64,000 bases of DNA from Amycolatopsis sp. A133 (lineage in GTDB: Bacteria; Actinomycetota; Actinomycetes; Mycobacteriales; Pseudonocardiaceae). The first letter of the stretch is position 1. The number at the start of each line of letters is the position of its first letter. The notes under the pieces were generated by a model. The model was not told where the DNA came from, ran no database searches, and was given only the letters and a program-made list of their open reading frames with translations. Position numbers and translations under genes: made by a program. The stretch is taken from contig NZ_JAVHJU010000067.1 of assembly GCF_031082405.1 (NCBI RefSeq), positions 310,001-374,000 of the forward strand. Direction: 5' to 3'. Shown here one piece after another: positions 26,568-36,738 of this stretch.

Positions 26568-26900
26568 CTACTCCTCGATCGGTGTTTCAGGTCGTCGGTG
26601 GCGCCACGAGAACGTCTCGGGCACGGGGTCGCGGCCGGGTGGCGTCCAGGGGCCGCAGCGCAGCAGCCGGCGCAGCGCGAGGTAGGAGCCGCGGCCGGCA
26701 CCGTGCCGGGTGAGGGCTTCGACTGCATACGCGCTGCAGCTCGGGTAGAACCGGCAAGCCGGGGGGAGGAAGGGCGAGATCGCCTTGCGGTAGAGCTTGA
26801 TGGGGAGCAGCAGGACCCAGGCGACGGGGCCGGGCCTCGGGGGCTCGGGCTGGACGTCGTGGTCGTGCTCGTGCTCGGGGGTGGCTCGCATGCCGGTCAC
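26568..26900 (-). CDS. yidD: Membrane protein insertion efficiency factor YidD
   Basis: The 110-residue protein carries the YidD signature: amphipathic IKLYRKAISPFLPPACRFYPSCSAYA (written in two pieces as a helix and then CRFYPSCSAYA) followed by the helix around LRRLLRCGPW. YidD helps YidC-dependent insertion. The acidic His-rich N-terminus (HEHDHD) could be shortened if translation begins at ATG 26891. ATG 26900 overlaps the rnpA stop by 4 bp, which supports the longer form. Confidence 0.93.
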   Translation of the reverse strand: MTGMRATPEHEHDHDVQPEPPRPGPVAWVLLLPIKLYRKAISPFLPPACRFYPSCSAYAVEALTRHGAGRGSYLALRRLLRCGPWTPPGRDPVPETFSWRHRRPETPIEE

Positions 26901-27349
26901 ACCGCTGATCCGTGGTCGGGGGCCGCGTCCGCGGGACGCGTCGGGCGGGGGACATCCCCGGCCGGACGGCGCGACGACAGAAGCCCCAGCCGACGCAACG
27001 CGGCGTCGAGATCGGACTCGAGCTCGGCGCTGGAAGCGGTCGACGACGGCGGCAATGCCCGTACGACCAACGCAGTGCCGGCGGGCAGTGTTCCGAGCCT
27101 GGCCGAAACGAGATGACGCAACCGGCGGCTGACGCGGTGGCGGACCACCGAATTGCCGACGGCCTTGCTCACCACAAAACCCGCCCTGGCCGCCGACTGC
27201 GCAGTGCTGAACTGCACAGCGTCGGCGGCCGCGGACGGGTCCGTGGTCAGCGCGTGGACGACGAGGCGGCGCCTGCCTGCCCGGGACCCGCGACGGAGAA
27301 CCACGCGGAAATCCTCACTCCGCCGCAGGCGTGCGGCAGCCGGCAGCAC
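26897..27349 (-). CDS. rnpA: Ribonuclease P protein component
   Basis: This 150-residue basic protein assists the RNase P RNA in 5' processing of tRNAs. It starts MLPAAARLRRSEDFR, the family N-terminus, and has the RNA-binding KAVGNSVVRHRVSRRLR segment (the actinobacterial RHR version of the RNR motif). The C-terminus is longer than in E. coli and Pro/Arg-rich. It lies 21 bp after rpmH and overlaps yidD by 4 bp. Confidence 0.95.
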   Translation of the reverse strand: MLPAAARLRRSEDFRVVLRRGSRAGRRRLVVHALTTDPSAAADAVQFSTAQSAARAGFVVSKAVGNSVVRHRVSRRLRHLVSARLGTLPAGTALVVRALPPSSTASSAELESDLDAALRRLGLLSSRRPAGDVPRPTRPADAAPDHGSAV

Positions 27350-27370
27350 GGCGCGCCTCGATCGGTGCGA

Positions 27371-27514
27371 TCAGGCGGACAGCTCAGCGCGGCCCTTGCG
27401 ACGGCGGGCCGCCAGGATGCCCCGGCCGGCGCGGGTCCGCATGCGCAGGCGGAACCCGTGGGTCTTCGCGCGGCGGCGGTTGTTCGGCTGGAAGGTGCGC
27501 TTACCCTTGCTCAC
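27371..27514 (-). CDS. rpmH: Ribosomal protein L34
   Basis: The 47-residue very basic protein starts MSKGKRTFQPNNRRRAKTHG and ends GRAELSA, a clear L34. The start is GTG 27514 with GGAGAAGCA upstream. The frame stays open to 27778 but that part is not coding. As in nearly all bacteria it heads the operon rpmH-rnpA-yidD-yidC-jag, divergent from dnaA. Confidence 0.97.
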   Translation of the reverse strand: MSKGKRTFQPNNRRRAKTHGFRLRMRTRAGRGILAARRRKGRAELSA

Positions 27515-28104
27515 TGCTTCTCCTGTGTGTCGCGTCGGGCGGGAACAATTCCTTCCCCCCGCCTGGCGTGTCGTGCGGGTGCACGGCAGTCTCTGGTGTC
27601 TCCTACCAACGTGTGTCCTCGTCACGACGAGCAACGACCACCTGGGCACGCGAAACGCACCCCGTCGCATACGGGAGACCTTACGAGGGTACGCACCCCC
27701 GTCGGGCGGCCGGTAAGCACCCCCTCGGCCACGGTACGCGACCGGGTGGCGGGCTCCGGAACGTCGACGCCGCGGCACCGAATGGCAACGGGCGGTGCAC
27801 CGTGAAATGCTGGCCGCCCAGGATGCCTTGTGGCCACGAGCGGGGCTTGTTAGCGTGCCTCTCTCGGGTCACCGGTCGAGGTGCACGAGTATCCGGGTGG
27901 TGGAGTGCCCACCGGCGTACGACGAGCCCGCAGGTGGCGGCACCGCGGGTCGCCGTACATTAGTGCACAGCTGTGGACAACTATGTGGATATTCGCTGTG
28001 CCGGTGGGCGGACAGGTTCTCCTGTGATCGCCGGGTGGAGTGACCGGGGGATTTCCGGGGCCGGCTCGGCCGTCCACGCCGACGAGGGGAGGGGAGCCAG
28101 ACAG
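27515..28104. promoter_or_regulatory. Divergent rpmH/dnaA promoter region with DnaA boxes
   Basis: This 590-bp stretch has no credible gene. Near dnaA it holds TGTGGACAA (27972-27980, a perfect TTGTCCACA box on the minus strand) and TGTGGATAT (27984-27992, one mismatch to the TTATCCACA complement), spaced as an autoregulatory pair about 115-130 bp before the dnaA start. I could not assign -35/-10 elements with confidence. Possible frames here lack ribosome-binding sites and known motifs. Confidence 0.7.
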
Positions 28105-29724
28105 GTGTCGGATCACCAGCACAATCTGGGTGTCATCTGGGAACAGGTGGTACGCGAACTGTCCGACGGGACCCTCTCCCCCCAGCAGCGCGCCTGGATG
28201 CGCGTGACCCGGCCGATCGGCCTGCTCGACGGCACGGCGCTCCTCGCGGCGCCCAGCGACTTCGCCAAGGAAGCGATCGAACGCGGGCTGCGCGGCGCGA
28301 TCACCGACGCCCTCTCCCGCCGGCTCGGCCGGGTGATCTCCCTCGCGGTGAAGGTCGACAACACCGAACCCGTCGCTCCGGCGCCCGCGGCCCACTACGC
28401 GCCGTCACCCGGCCGAGTGGAAAACGGCGTGAGCCCCGAGCCCGCCCCGCCGAGGGCCGCCAACGGCGGGCCGATGATGCCGCCCCCGCGGCCCGTCGAA
28501 CCGGCGCCGCCGAGGCCGATGCCGGCGCACCAGGCCGTCGCGTCGAAGCCGGACGACGGCGACGACACCGACGAGGAAGTGGACGAAGAGGGCGAGGCGC
28601 TCGCCGCGGTCCACGAGATCTGGCCGACGTTCTCCGGCCAGCCGATCGCCGGCCAGCCGTACACCGCGCCGGCGCAGCCGCAGACGTCTAAGACGAAGCT
28701 GAACGAGAAGTACACCTTCGACACGTTCGTCATCGGCGCGTCCAACCGCTTCGCGCACGCGGCCGCGGTCGCCGTCGCCGAAGCGCCCGCCCGCGCCTAC
28801 AACCCCCTGTTCATCTGGGGCGAGTCCGGGCTCGGCAAGACGCACCTCCTGCACGCGGTCGGCCACTACGCGCAACGGCTCTTCCCCGGCATGCGCGTCC
28901 GGTACGTCTCGACCGAAGAGTTCACGAACGACTTCATCAACTCGCTGCGCGACGACCGCAAGGTCGCCTTCCAGCGGCGCTACCGCGACATCGACATCCT
29001 GCTCGTCGACGACATCCAGTTCCTGGAGGGCAAGGAAGGGACGCAGGAAGAGTTCTTCCACACCTTCAACACCCTCCACAACGCGAACAAGCAGATCGTC
29101 GTCAGCTCCGACCGCCCGCCGAAGCGCCTCGAAACGCTGGAAGACCGGCTGCGGACGCGGTTCGAGTGGGGCCTCATCACCGACATCCAGCCGCCCGAGC
29201 TCGAAACGCGCATCGCGATCCTCCGCAAGAAGGCGGCGCAGGACCGGCTCGCCGTGCCGGGTGACGTCCTGGAGTTCATCGCCTCCCGGGTCGAGGCGAA
29301 CATCCGGGAACTGGAAGGCGCGCTGATCCGCGTCACCGCGTTCGCGTCGCTGAACCAGCAGCCGGTCGACAGCGCGCTCGCCGAGATCGTGCTGCGCGAC
29401 CTCATCCCCGACTCCCACGCCCCGGAGATCACCGCGCCGACCATCATGGGCGTCATCTCCGAGTTCTTCGACGTGACACTGGACGACCTGTGCGGCCCCG
29501 GCAAGACGAAGGCGCTCGCCACGGCCCGCCAGATCGCGATGTACCTCTGCCGCGAGCTGACCGACATGTCGCTGCCGAAGATCGGGCAGACGTTCGGCGG
29601 CCGCGACCACACGACGGTCATGCACGCGGACAAGAAGATCCGCAAGGAGATGGCCGAGCGCCGGCGGATCTACGACCAGGTGCAGGAGCTGACGTCGCGC
29701 ATCAAGCAGCGCGCCCGCCAGTAG
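28105..29724 (+). CDS. dnaA: Chromosomal replication initiator DnaA
   Basis: DnaA binds oriC boxes and melts the origin. The 539-residue protein from GTG 28105 (GGGGAGGGGAG upstream) has domain I (VSDHQHNLGVIWEQVV onward), a long Pro/Ala/acidic domain II (about 90-195) typical of actinobacteria, the AAA+ domain with Walker A GESGLGKTH and Walker B ILLVDDIQF, and the C-terminal DNA-binding domain with FGGRDHTTVMHA. An open frame from 27973 would run through the DnaA boxes and is not the start. A hairpin terminator follows the stop. Confidence 0.98.
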   Translation: MSDHQHNLGVIWEQVVRELSDGTLSPQQRAWMRVTRPIGLLDGTALLAAPSDFAKEAIERGLRGAITDALSRRLGRVISLAVKVDNTEPVAPAPAAHYAPSPGRVENGVSPEPAPPRAANGGPMMPPPRPVEPAPPRPMPAHQAVASKPDDGDDTDEEVDEEGEALAAVHEIWPTFSGQPIAGQPYTAPAQPQTSKTKLNEKYTFDTFVIGASNRFAHAAAVAVAEAPARAYNPLFIWGESGLGKTHLLHAVGHYAQRLFPGMRVRYVSTEEFTNDFINSLRDDRKVAFQRRYRDIDILLVDDIQFLEGKEGTQEEFFHTFNTLHNANKQIVVSSDRPPKRLETLEDRLRTRFEWGLITDIQPPELETRIAILRKKAAQDRLAVPGDVLEFIASRVEANIRELEGALIRVTAFASLNQQPVDSALAEIVLRDLIPDSHAPEITAPTIMGVISEFFDVTLDDLCGPGKTKALATARQIAMYLCRELTDMSLPKIGQTFGGRDHTTVMHADKKIRKEMAERRRIYDQVQELTSRIKQRARQ

Positions 29725-29750
29725 CACATCCCTTACCTCCCAACGACTTC

Positions 29751-29777
29751 GGGGCGTCCGCACACAGTGGACGCCCC
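29751..29777 (+). terminator. Hairpin terminator after dnaA
   Basis: GGGGCGTCC (29751-29759) and GGACGCCCC (29769-29777) form a perfect 9-bp stem 26 bp past the dnaA stop, separating dnaA transcription from oriC. Confidence 0.75.
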
Positions 29778-30569
29778 TTAGTCGTCTTTGGAGTACCCGA
29801 AGCACGCGTACGCCCGCGAAGCAGCGAAGCCGTGTACGCGCGCTTCGCAAACTCGCCAAATTTGTTTGTACACAAGGGGTTTTCCCCACCGTGTGGGCAG
29901 ATTGCCCACAGTGCCACCAGATCTCCCACCAGCGCTGACACGAATTCCCTCCACACCCCGCCCACAGGTCGTCCACAGGGAATCCACACCCTTGTCCACC
30001 CTGATTCCACAGGTTGCCCACATGCTGTACACAGGAGGGGCCGATCACTCGGAAGGGCGATTCGGCCCCCTCCGCGCACCCCCAGACCCTGGGTACAAAT
30101 CGCCGCACACCTGGGGACAACCATGGGGACAACTGGGCCCGTCTGTGGACGAATCCGGGGTCGGCCGAAACCATCCACCGACGCCCCGATCTACCCACAG
30201 GTCTGCCACCACGGTTCTCCACATGCCCGCAAGCCGTCCGACCTGCGCAAACGAGCTCAATCCACACAATCCACAACGCCTATTACTGCTACTGCTCTTA
30301 GATCTTCTAAGAGAAAGAACAAAACAAAAACAGGCGATGGACGAAGTTGGGGACAGCTGCGAGATCGAGTCGTCAAGTCGACAAAGTCAAGGGGAGGCCG
30401 AGGTGACGGCAGCGTCCGCGACGGCCTAACGTGGATGCCTGCACCTGGTCCGTGCTCCGGCCGCTCACGCGGAGGGCGGACCGGCCGGAGGGGGCCGCCG
30501 GTCCCCGTCCCGCGAGAACGAGGCCTGGCCCGAGCCCGCAGTGGGCTCGATCGTCGAAAGGATGCGCGC
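29778..30569. other. oriC: Origin of replication oriC
   Basis: The dnaA-dnaN gap has no gene and is lower in G+C than its surroundings. I count nine 9-mers one mismatch from TTGTCCACA: on the plus strand at 29866, 29912, 29969, 29992, 30014 and 30215, and on the minus strand at 30112, 30124 and 30144; several weaker ones also occur (29980, 30199, 30258, 30267). None is a perfect match, as is usual in actinobacterial origins. Boxes face right on the left half and left in the middle. The dnaN-side end holds an A+T-rich segment (30282-30332). From 30335 to dnaN there is only the dnaN leader. Confidence 0.95.
30258..30332. other. Candidate origin unwinding element (DnaA boxes, GC cluster, trinucleotide run, A+T segment)
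   Basis: Two head-to-tail copies of CAATCCACA (30258-30266, 30267-30275) abut the short GC cluster ACGCC, then a 3-base-periodic run TTA-CTG-CTA-CTG-CTC-TTA, then an A-rich stretch. A DnaA-trio element reads as CTA/TTA on this strand. Overlapping it is an inverted repeat, CTCTTAGA-TCT-TCTAAGAG (30295-30313). Confidence 0.6.
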
Positions 30570-31703
30570 ATGAAGATCCGCGTCGAGCGTGACGGGCTCG
30601 CCGACGCCGTTGCGTGGGTGGCCAGAAGCCTCCCGTCCCGGCCTCCGGTGCCGGTGCTGGGCGGTGTCCTGCTCGACGCCGGTTCGGACGGCGACACCGA
30701 CGCGCTGACGGTCTCCGGCTTCGACTACGAGGTTTCCGCCACGGTCGGGGTCCCGGCGACGATCGCCGACGGCGGCCGCCTGCTCGTGTCCGGGCGCCTG
30801 CTCGCCGACATCACCAAGGCGCTGCCCGCGCAGCCGGTCGAGATCTCCGTCGACGGCTCGCGCGCCACCATCACGTGCGGCAGCGCGCGGTTCTCCCTGC
30901 CGACCATGCCGGTCGAGGACTACCCGCAGCTGCCGTCCCAGCCCGCCTTCGCCGGCGAGCTCGCCGGCGACGCGTTCGGCCAGGCCGTCACCCAGGTCGT
31001 CGTCGCCGCGGGCAAGGACGACACGCTGCCGATGCTCACCGGCATGCGGCTCGAGATCTCCGGCAGCGCGCTGACGCTGGTCGCGACCGACCGGTTCCGG
31101 CTCGCGATGCGCGAGTTCACCTGGCAGCCCGCCGAGGGACTGGCCGACGCCGCGGTGCTCGTCCCGGCGCGCACCCTCGCCGAAGCCGCCAAGACGCTCG
31201 GCGCGAGCGGGGCCACGATCCGCCTCGCCCTCGCCAGCGGCGAAGGCCTGCTCGGCCTGTCCGGTTCCGGGCGCTACACGACGACCCGCCTGCTCGACGC
31301 GGAATTCCCGCCGTACCGGCAGCTGCTTCCGGCGTCGCACACCTCCCGCGCGGTCATCGAAGTGTCGGCTCTCACCGAGTCCATCAAGCGCGTTTCGCTG
31401 GTGGCGGAGCGGGGGACTCAGGTACGACTGGAGTTCGGGGACAACACGCTGCGGTTGTCCGCGGGCGGCGATGACGAGGGCAGCGCCGAAGAGGAGCTGC
31501 AAGTCGAGTACGAAGGCGAGCCGGTGACCATCGCGTTCAACCCGGGTTACCTCGTCGACGGCCTCGGCGCGCTCCACAGCGACCGGGCGGAGCTGACGTT
31601 CACCACGCCGAACCGCCCCGCGCTCATCAAGCCCGCCGACTCCGAGGGCAACGTCGTCCCCGGTTACCTCTACCTCCTGATGCCGGTCCGCCTCCCGGGC
31701 TGA
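30570..31703 (+). CDS. dnaN: DNA polymerase III sliding clamp (beta subunit)
   Basis: The 377-residue clamp tethers DNA polymerase to DNA. It begins MKIRVERDGLADAVAWVA, with three repeated clamp domains; characteristic segments are GFDYEVSA, MLTGMRLEI and the C-terminal YLLMPVRLPG, which closes the protein-binding pocket. ATG 30570 has AAAGGA upstream; the longer open frame into oriC is not coding. gnd follows 33 bp downstream. Confidence 0.98.
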   Translation: MKIRVERDGLADAVAWVARSLPSRPPVPVLGGVLLDAGSDGDTDALTVSGFDYEVSATVGVPATIADGGRLLVSGRLLADITKALPAQPVEISVDGSRATITCGSARFSLPTMPVEDYPQLPSQPAFAGELAGDAFGQAVTQVVVAAGKDDTLPMLTGMRLEISGSALTLVATDRFRLAMREFTWQPAEGLADAAVLVPARTLAEAAKTLGASGATIRLALASGEGLLGLSGSGRYTTTRLLDAEFPPYRQLLPASHTSRAVIEVSALTESIKRVSLVAERGTQVRLEFGDNTLRLSAGGDDEGSAEEELQVEYEGEPVTIAFNPGYLVDGLGALHSDRAELTFTTPNRPALIKPADSEGNVVPGYLYLLMPVRLPG

Positions 31704-31736
31704 CCCGCTTTTTCCTGAGTACGTAAGGGGATCTCG

Positions 31737-32627
31737 ATGGTTCAGCTCGGTCTGATCGGCCTGGGCAAGATGGGCTTCAACATGCGTGAGCGGCTGCGTG
31801 CGGCCGGTCACGAAGTGGTCGGCTACGACCGCAACCCGGACGTCAGCGACACGACCTCGCTCGAAGACCTCGTGTCCAAACTGGACGCCCCGCGGATCGT
31901 GTGGATCATGGTGCCCGCCGGCGACCCGACCCGGGCGACCGTCACCGAGCTGGGCAACCTGCTCGCCGAGGGCGACATGGTGATCGACGGCGGCAACTCC
32001 AAGTACACCGACGACAAGCTGAACGCCGATCTGCTGGCGGCGAAGAACATCGGCTACCTGGACTGCGGCGTGTCCGGTGGCGTGTGGGGCAAGGAGAACG
32101 GCTACGGCCTGATGGTCGGCGGCGCGGCCGCCGACGTCGAGCGGGCGATGCCGATCTTCGACGCGCTGCGCCCGGACGGCCCGCGCGAAGAGGGCTTCTC
32201 GCACGCCGGCGACGTCGGCGCGGGGCACTACGCGAAGATGATCCACAACGGCATCGAGTACGGCATGATGCAGGCCTTCGCGGAGGGCTTCGAGCTGCTC
32301 GAAGCGGCCAAGGTCGTCAACGACGTGCCCGCGGTCATCAAGGGCTGGCAGCGCGGCACGGTCGTCCGGTCCTGGCTGCTCGACCTGCTGGTGCGCGCGC
32401 TCGACGAGGACCCGGAGCTGGACGACCTCGAGGGCTACGTCGAAGACTCGGGCGAAGGCCGCTGGACGCTGGAAGAGGCGATCAACAACGCCGTCCCGGC
32501 GCCGGTCATCTCGGCCGCACTGTTCGCGCGGTTCGCTTCGCGGCAGGAACACTCGGCCGCGATGCGCGCGGTCGCCGCGCTGCGCAACCAGTTCGGTGGG
32601 CACGCCGTGAAGAAGATCGGCGGGTAA
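31737..32627 (+). CDS. gnd: 6-phosphogluconate dehydrogenase, short (decarboxylating, YqeC/GndA type)
   Basis: The 296-residue enzyme has the Rossmann dinucleotide-binding start LIGLGKMGFNM and the substrate segment GHYAKMIHNGIEYG with the catalytic Lys. It oxidises 6-phosphogluconate to ribulose 5-phosphate with CO2 release. It is the short form (~300 residues), often NAD-linked, unlike the ~470-residue NADP enzyme. A gnd gene between dnaN and recF is a known feature of Streptomyces, Amycolatopsis and relatives. Confidence 0.95.
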   Translation: MVQLGLIGLGKMGFNMRERLRAAGHEVVGYDRNPDVSDTTSLEDLVSKLDAPRIVWIMVPAGDPTRATVTELGNLLAEGDMVIDGGNSKYTDDKLNADLLAAKNIGYLDCGVSGGVWGKENGYGLMVGGAAADVERAMPIFDALRPDGPREEGFSHAGDVGAGHYAKMIHNGIEYGMMQAFAEGFELLEAAKVVNDVPAVIKGWQRGTVVRSWLLDLLVRALDEDPELDDLEGYVEDSGEGRWTLEEAINNAVPAPVISAALFARFASRQEHSAAMRAVAALRNQFGGHAVKKIGG

Positions 32628-32651
32628 GGGCGGCCGCCGAAAGTAGACACC

Positions 32652-33806
32652 GTGTATCTGCGGCACCTGCAGGTCACCGACTTCCGCTCCTGGCCACAGG
32701 CCGATCTCGCCCTCGAACCGGGGCCGGCCGTGCTGGTCGGCCAGAACGGCCGCGGCAAGACCAACCTGCTGGAGGCGATCGGGTACGTCGCGACGCTGGG
32801 CTCGCACCGCGTCGCGACGGACGCGCCGCTGATCCGGCACGGCTGCGAGCGCGCGCTGGTGCGGGTCGCGGTGGTCAACGACGACCGCGAGCTGACCGTC
32901 GAGCTCGAGATCACCGCCGGCCGGGCGAACCGCGCCCGGGTCAACCGCGGTGCGGTCGGCCGTCCGCGTGACGTGCTGGGGATCCTGCGCACGGTGCTGT
33001 TCTCCCCGGAGGACCTCGCGCTCGTGCGGGGCGACCCGGGTGAGCGGCGCCGGTTCCTCGACGAGCTGCTGGTGCTGCGCGCGCCGCGGTACGCCGGGGT
33101 CCGCGCGGACTACGAGAAGGTGCTGAAGCAGCGAAACGCCCTGCTCAAGACGGCGGGGAAACGACGTACGGGCCGCGAAGACCCGTATGCGCTGTCGACG
33201 CTCGAGGTCTGGGACGACCACCTCGCGGTGGCGGGTGCGGAACTGCTGGCCGCGCGGCTGAACCTCGTCGCCGACCTCGCGCCGCACTCGGCTGCGGCGT
33301 ACCTGGGGGTCGCGCCCGACTCCCGGCCGGCGAAGATCGCCTACCGGTCGTCGCTGGGTGCGGCCCTGCCGGAGACGTACGGCGTACCGGACGGCGAACG
33401 GGCGCAACCCGCGGTCCTCAAGGACGTCTTGCTGACAGCGCTCGGCGAGGCCAGGAAGGCCGAGCTCGAGCGCGGTATCAGCCTGGTCGGTCCCCACCGG
33501 GACGAGCTGGAGCTGATCCTGGGCGAGGCGCCGGCCAAGGGCTACGCGAGCCACGGCGAGTCGTGGTCGTTCGCGCTGGCGCTGCGGCTCGGCAGTTACG
33601 AGCTGCTGCGCGAGGAGGCGGGCGAACCGGTGCTGCTGCTCGACGACGTGTTCGCCGAGCTGGACCGCAAGCGCCGGGCCCGGCTGGCCGAGGTGGCCGC
33701 GAGCGCCGAACAGGTGCTGGTGACCGCCGCGGTCGACGAAGACGTGCCGAGCGAGCTGGCCGGCAGCCGGTTCGTGGTGGCGGATGGTGAGATCACGCGT
33801 GGCTGA
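32652..33806 (+). CDS. recF: DNA replication and repair protein RecF
   Basis: RecF is an SMC-like ATPase that helps load RecA at gaps. The 384-residue protein starts MYLRHLQVTDFRSW (GTG 32652) and has Walker A GQNGRGKTNLLEAI, the ABC-like signature region, and Walker B VLLLDDVFAELD. Its place after dnaN/gnd and before DUF721 is standard. The last 23 bp overlap the possible start of the DUF721 gene. Confidence 0.97.
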   Translation: MYLRHLQVTDFRSWPQADLALEPGPAVLVGQNGRGKTNLLEAIGYVATLGSHRVATDAPLIRHGCERALVRVAVVNDDRELTVELEITAGRANRARVNRGAVGRPRDVLGILRTVLFSPEDLALVRGDPGERRRFLDELLVLRAPRYAGVRADYEKVLKQRNALLKTAGKRRTGREDPYALSTLEVWDDHLAVAGAELLAARLNLVADLAPHSAAAYLGVAPDSRPAKIAYRSSLGAALPETYGVPDGERAQPAVLKDVLLTALGEARKAELERGISLVGPHRDELELILGEAPAKGYASHGESWSFALALRLGSYELLREEAGEPVLLLDDVFAELDRKRRARLAEVAASAEQVLVTAAVDEDVPSELAGSRFVVADGEITRG

Positions 33807-34521
33807 GCAAGGCGATCGGACACCCGGTGTGACGGGCCGCACAAACCGCACCCGATCTGGGGACAAACCTGTGGACAGTGTGGATAACACGGTGAATGAG
33901 TTATCGCTGCCCGTGACTGTGCGGCCAAATGGGTGGCGCAAGGGGCCCTCTGACAACTCTAAGTCCGCTGCTGACACGCAGGGTGACAGCGGTGCTGGGC
34001 CGAACGAGGGTGCGCCATCCGGTCGCGACCTCGCCCACGCGGCGCTCGAGGCGGCCAAGGCGAAGGCCAAGGAACGGGGCACCCCGCCGGGGTACCGGCG
34101 CCGCGCCGTCGGCGGTGGCGGGCAGAACCCCCGGCGTCGCCGCTGGTCGGGGCCCGGTGCGGACGCGCGCGACCCGCAGCCGCTCGGCCGGCTCGTCTCC
34201 CGGCTGGTCAGCGACCGCGGCTGGAACGAGAGCGTCACGACCGCCCGCGTCTTCGCGCAGTGGGGACGCCTGGTCGGCGAAGACGTCGCCGAACACGCGC
34301 AGCCGGTCGCGCTCAAGGACGGCGAGCTCACCGTGCGCGCCAGCTCGACGGCGTGGGCCACCCAGCTGCGGTTGCTGCAGGGAAAACTGCTGGCCAAGAT
34401 CGCGGCCGGGGTCGGCAACGGCGTCGTCAAGCGGATGCGGATCCAGGGTCCGACCGCTCCGAGCTGGCGGAAAGGGCCCCGGCACGTACCGGGCCGCGGC
34501 CCCCGTGACACGTACGGCTGA
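33784..34521 (+). CDS. DUF721 domain-containing protein (Rv0004 type)
   Basis: This 245-residue protein has a disordered N-terminus, a basic middle (PPGYRRRAV, PRRRRWSG) and a DUF721 domain from about residue 135 (LVSRLVSDRGWNESVTTARVFAQWGRLVG; then LTVRASSTAWATQL). DUF721 proteins occur between recF and gyrB across actinobacteria; a role near replication or RNA is suspected but unproved. The start is uncertain: ATG 33784 overlaps recF, and GTG 33799 or 33871 are alternatives. Its 5' part carries a DnaA-box group. Confidence 0.85.
   Translation: MVRSRVAEQGDRTPGVTGRTNRTRSGDKPVDSVDNTVNELSLPVTVRPNGWRKGPSDNSKSAADTQGDSGAGPNEGAPSGRDLAHAALEAAKAKAKERGTPPGYRRRAVGGGGQNPRRRRWSGPGADARDPQPLGRLVSRLVSDRGWNESVTTARVFAQWGRLVGEDVAEHAQPVALKDGELTVRASSTAWATQLRLLQGKLLAKIAAGVGNGVVKRMRIQGPTAPSWRKGPRHVPGRGPRDTYG
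33858..33887 (-). promoter_or_regulatory. Three DnaA boxes at the 5' end of the DUF721 gene
   Basis: Three 9-mers in the same orientation: TGGGGACAA (33858-33866), TGTGGACAG (33870-33878) and TGTGGATAA (33879-33887, perfect TTATCCACA complement). They lie in the weakly conserved N-terminal coding part, about 4 kb right of oriC, upstream of gyrB. Confidence 0.55.
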
Positions 34522-34718
34522 CCCAGGTTGCGCGATGCTCGGTTGAATGCCCCGAGAACGCATCCAGACCTCCCGAGATACGTCAAGACTCGGCCCGAAC
34601 CGATTTCGTTCGTCTGTGACGCGTTCAGGGGTGTCCTTGCCGCATGTCAGCGGACGCGGCCAAGTACACTGGACGAGAGCGAGCGTCCGCTCGGGCGAGA
34701 CGAGGAGAAACAACGCCG

Positions 34719-36686
<1,968 letters not shown>

Positions 36687-36738
36687 GCGTCTCCCTCGTT
36701 CTTCGTCCCGCTAGGCCCCCGCACCCGAGAAGGACCTC

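Noticed and set aside
27515..27778. Upstream extension of the L34 frame
   Set aside because: L34 is a complete 47-residue protein from GTG 27514; the extension has no family match.
30465..34586. A 1373-codon open frame on the minus strand across dnaN, gnd and recF
   Set aside because: It lies opposite well-supported conserved genes and has only Arg/His/Gln-rich low-complexity content; a typical G+C artefact.
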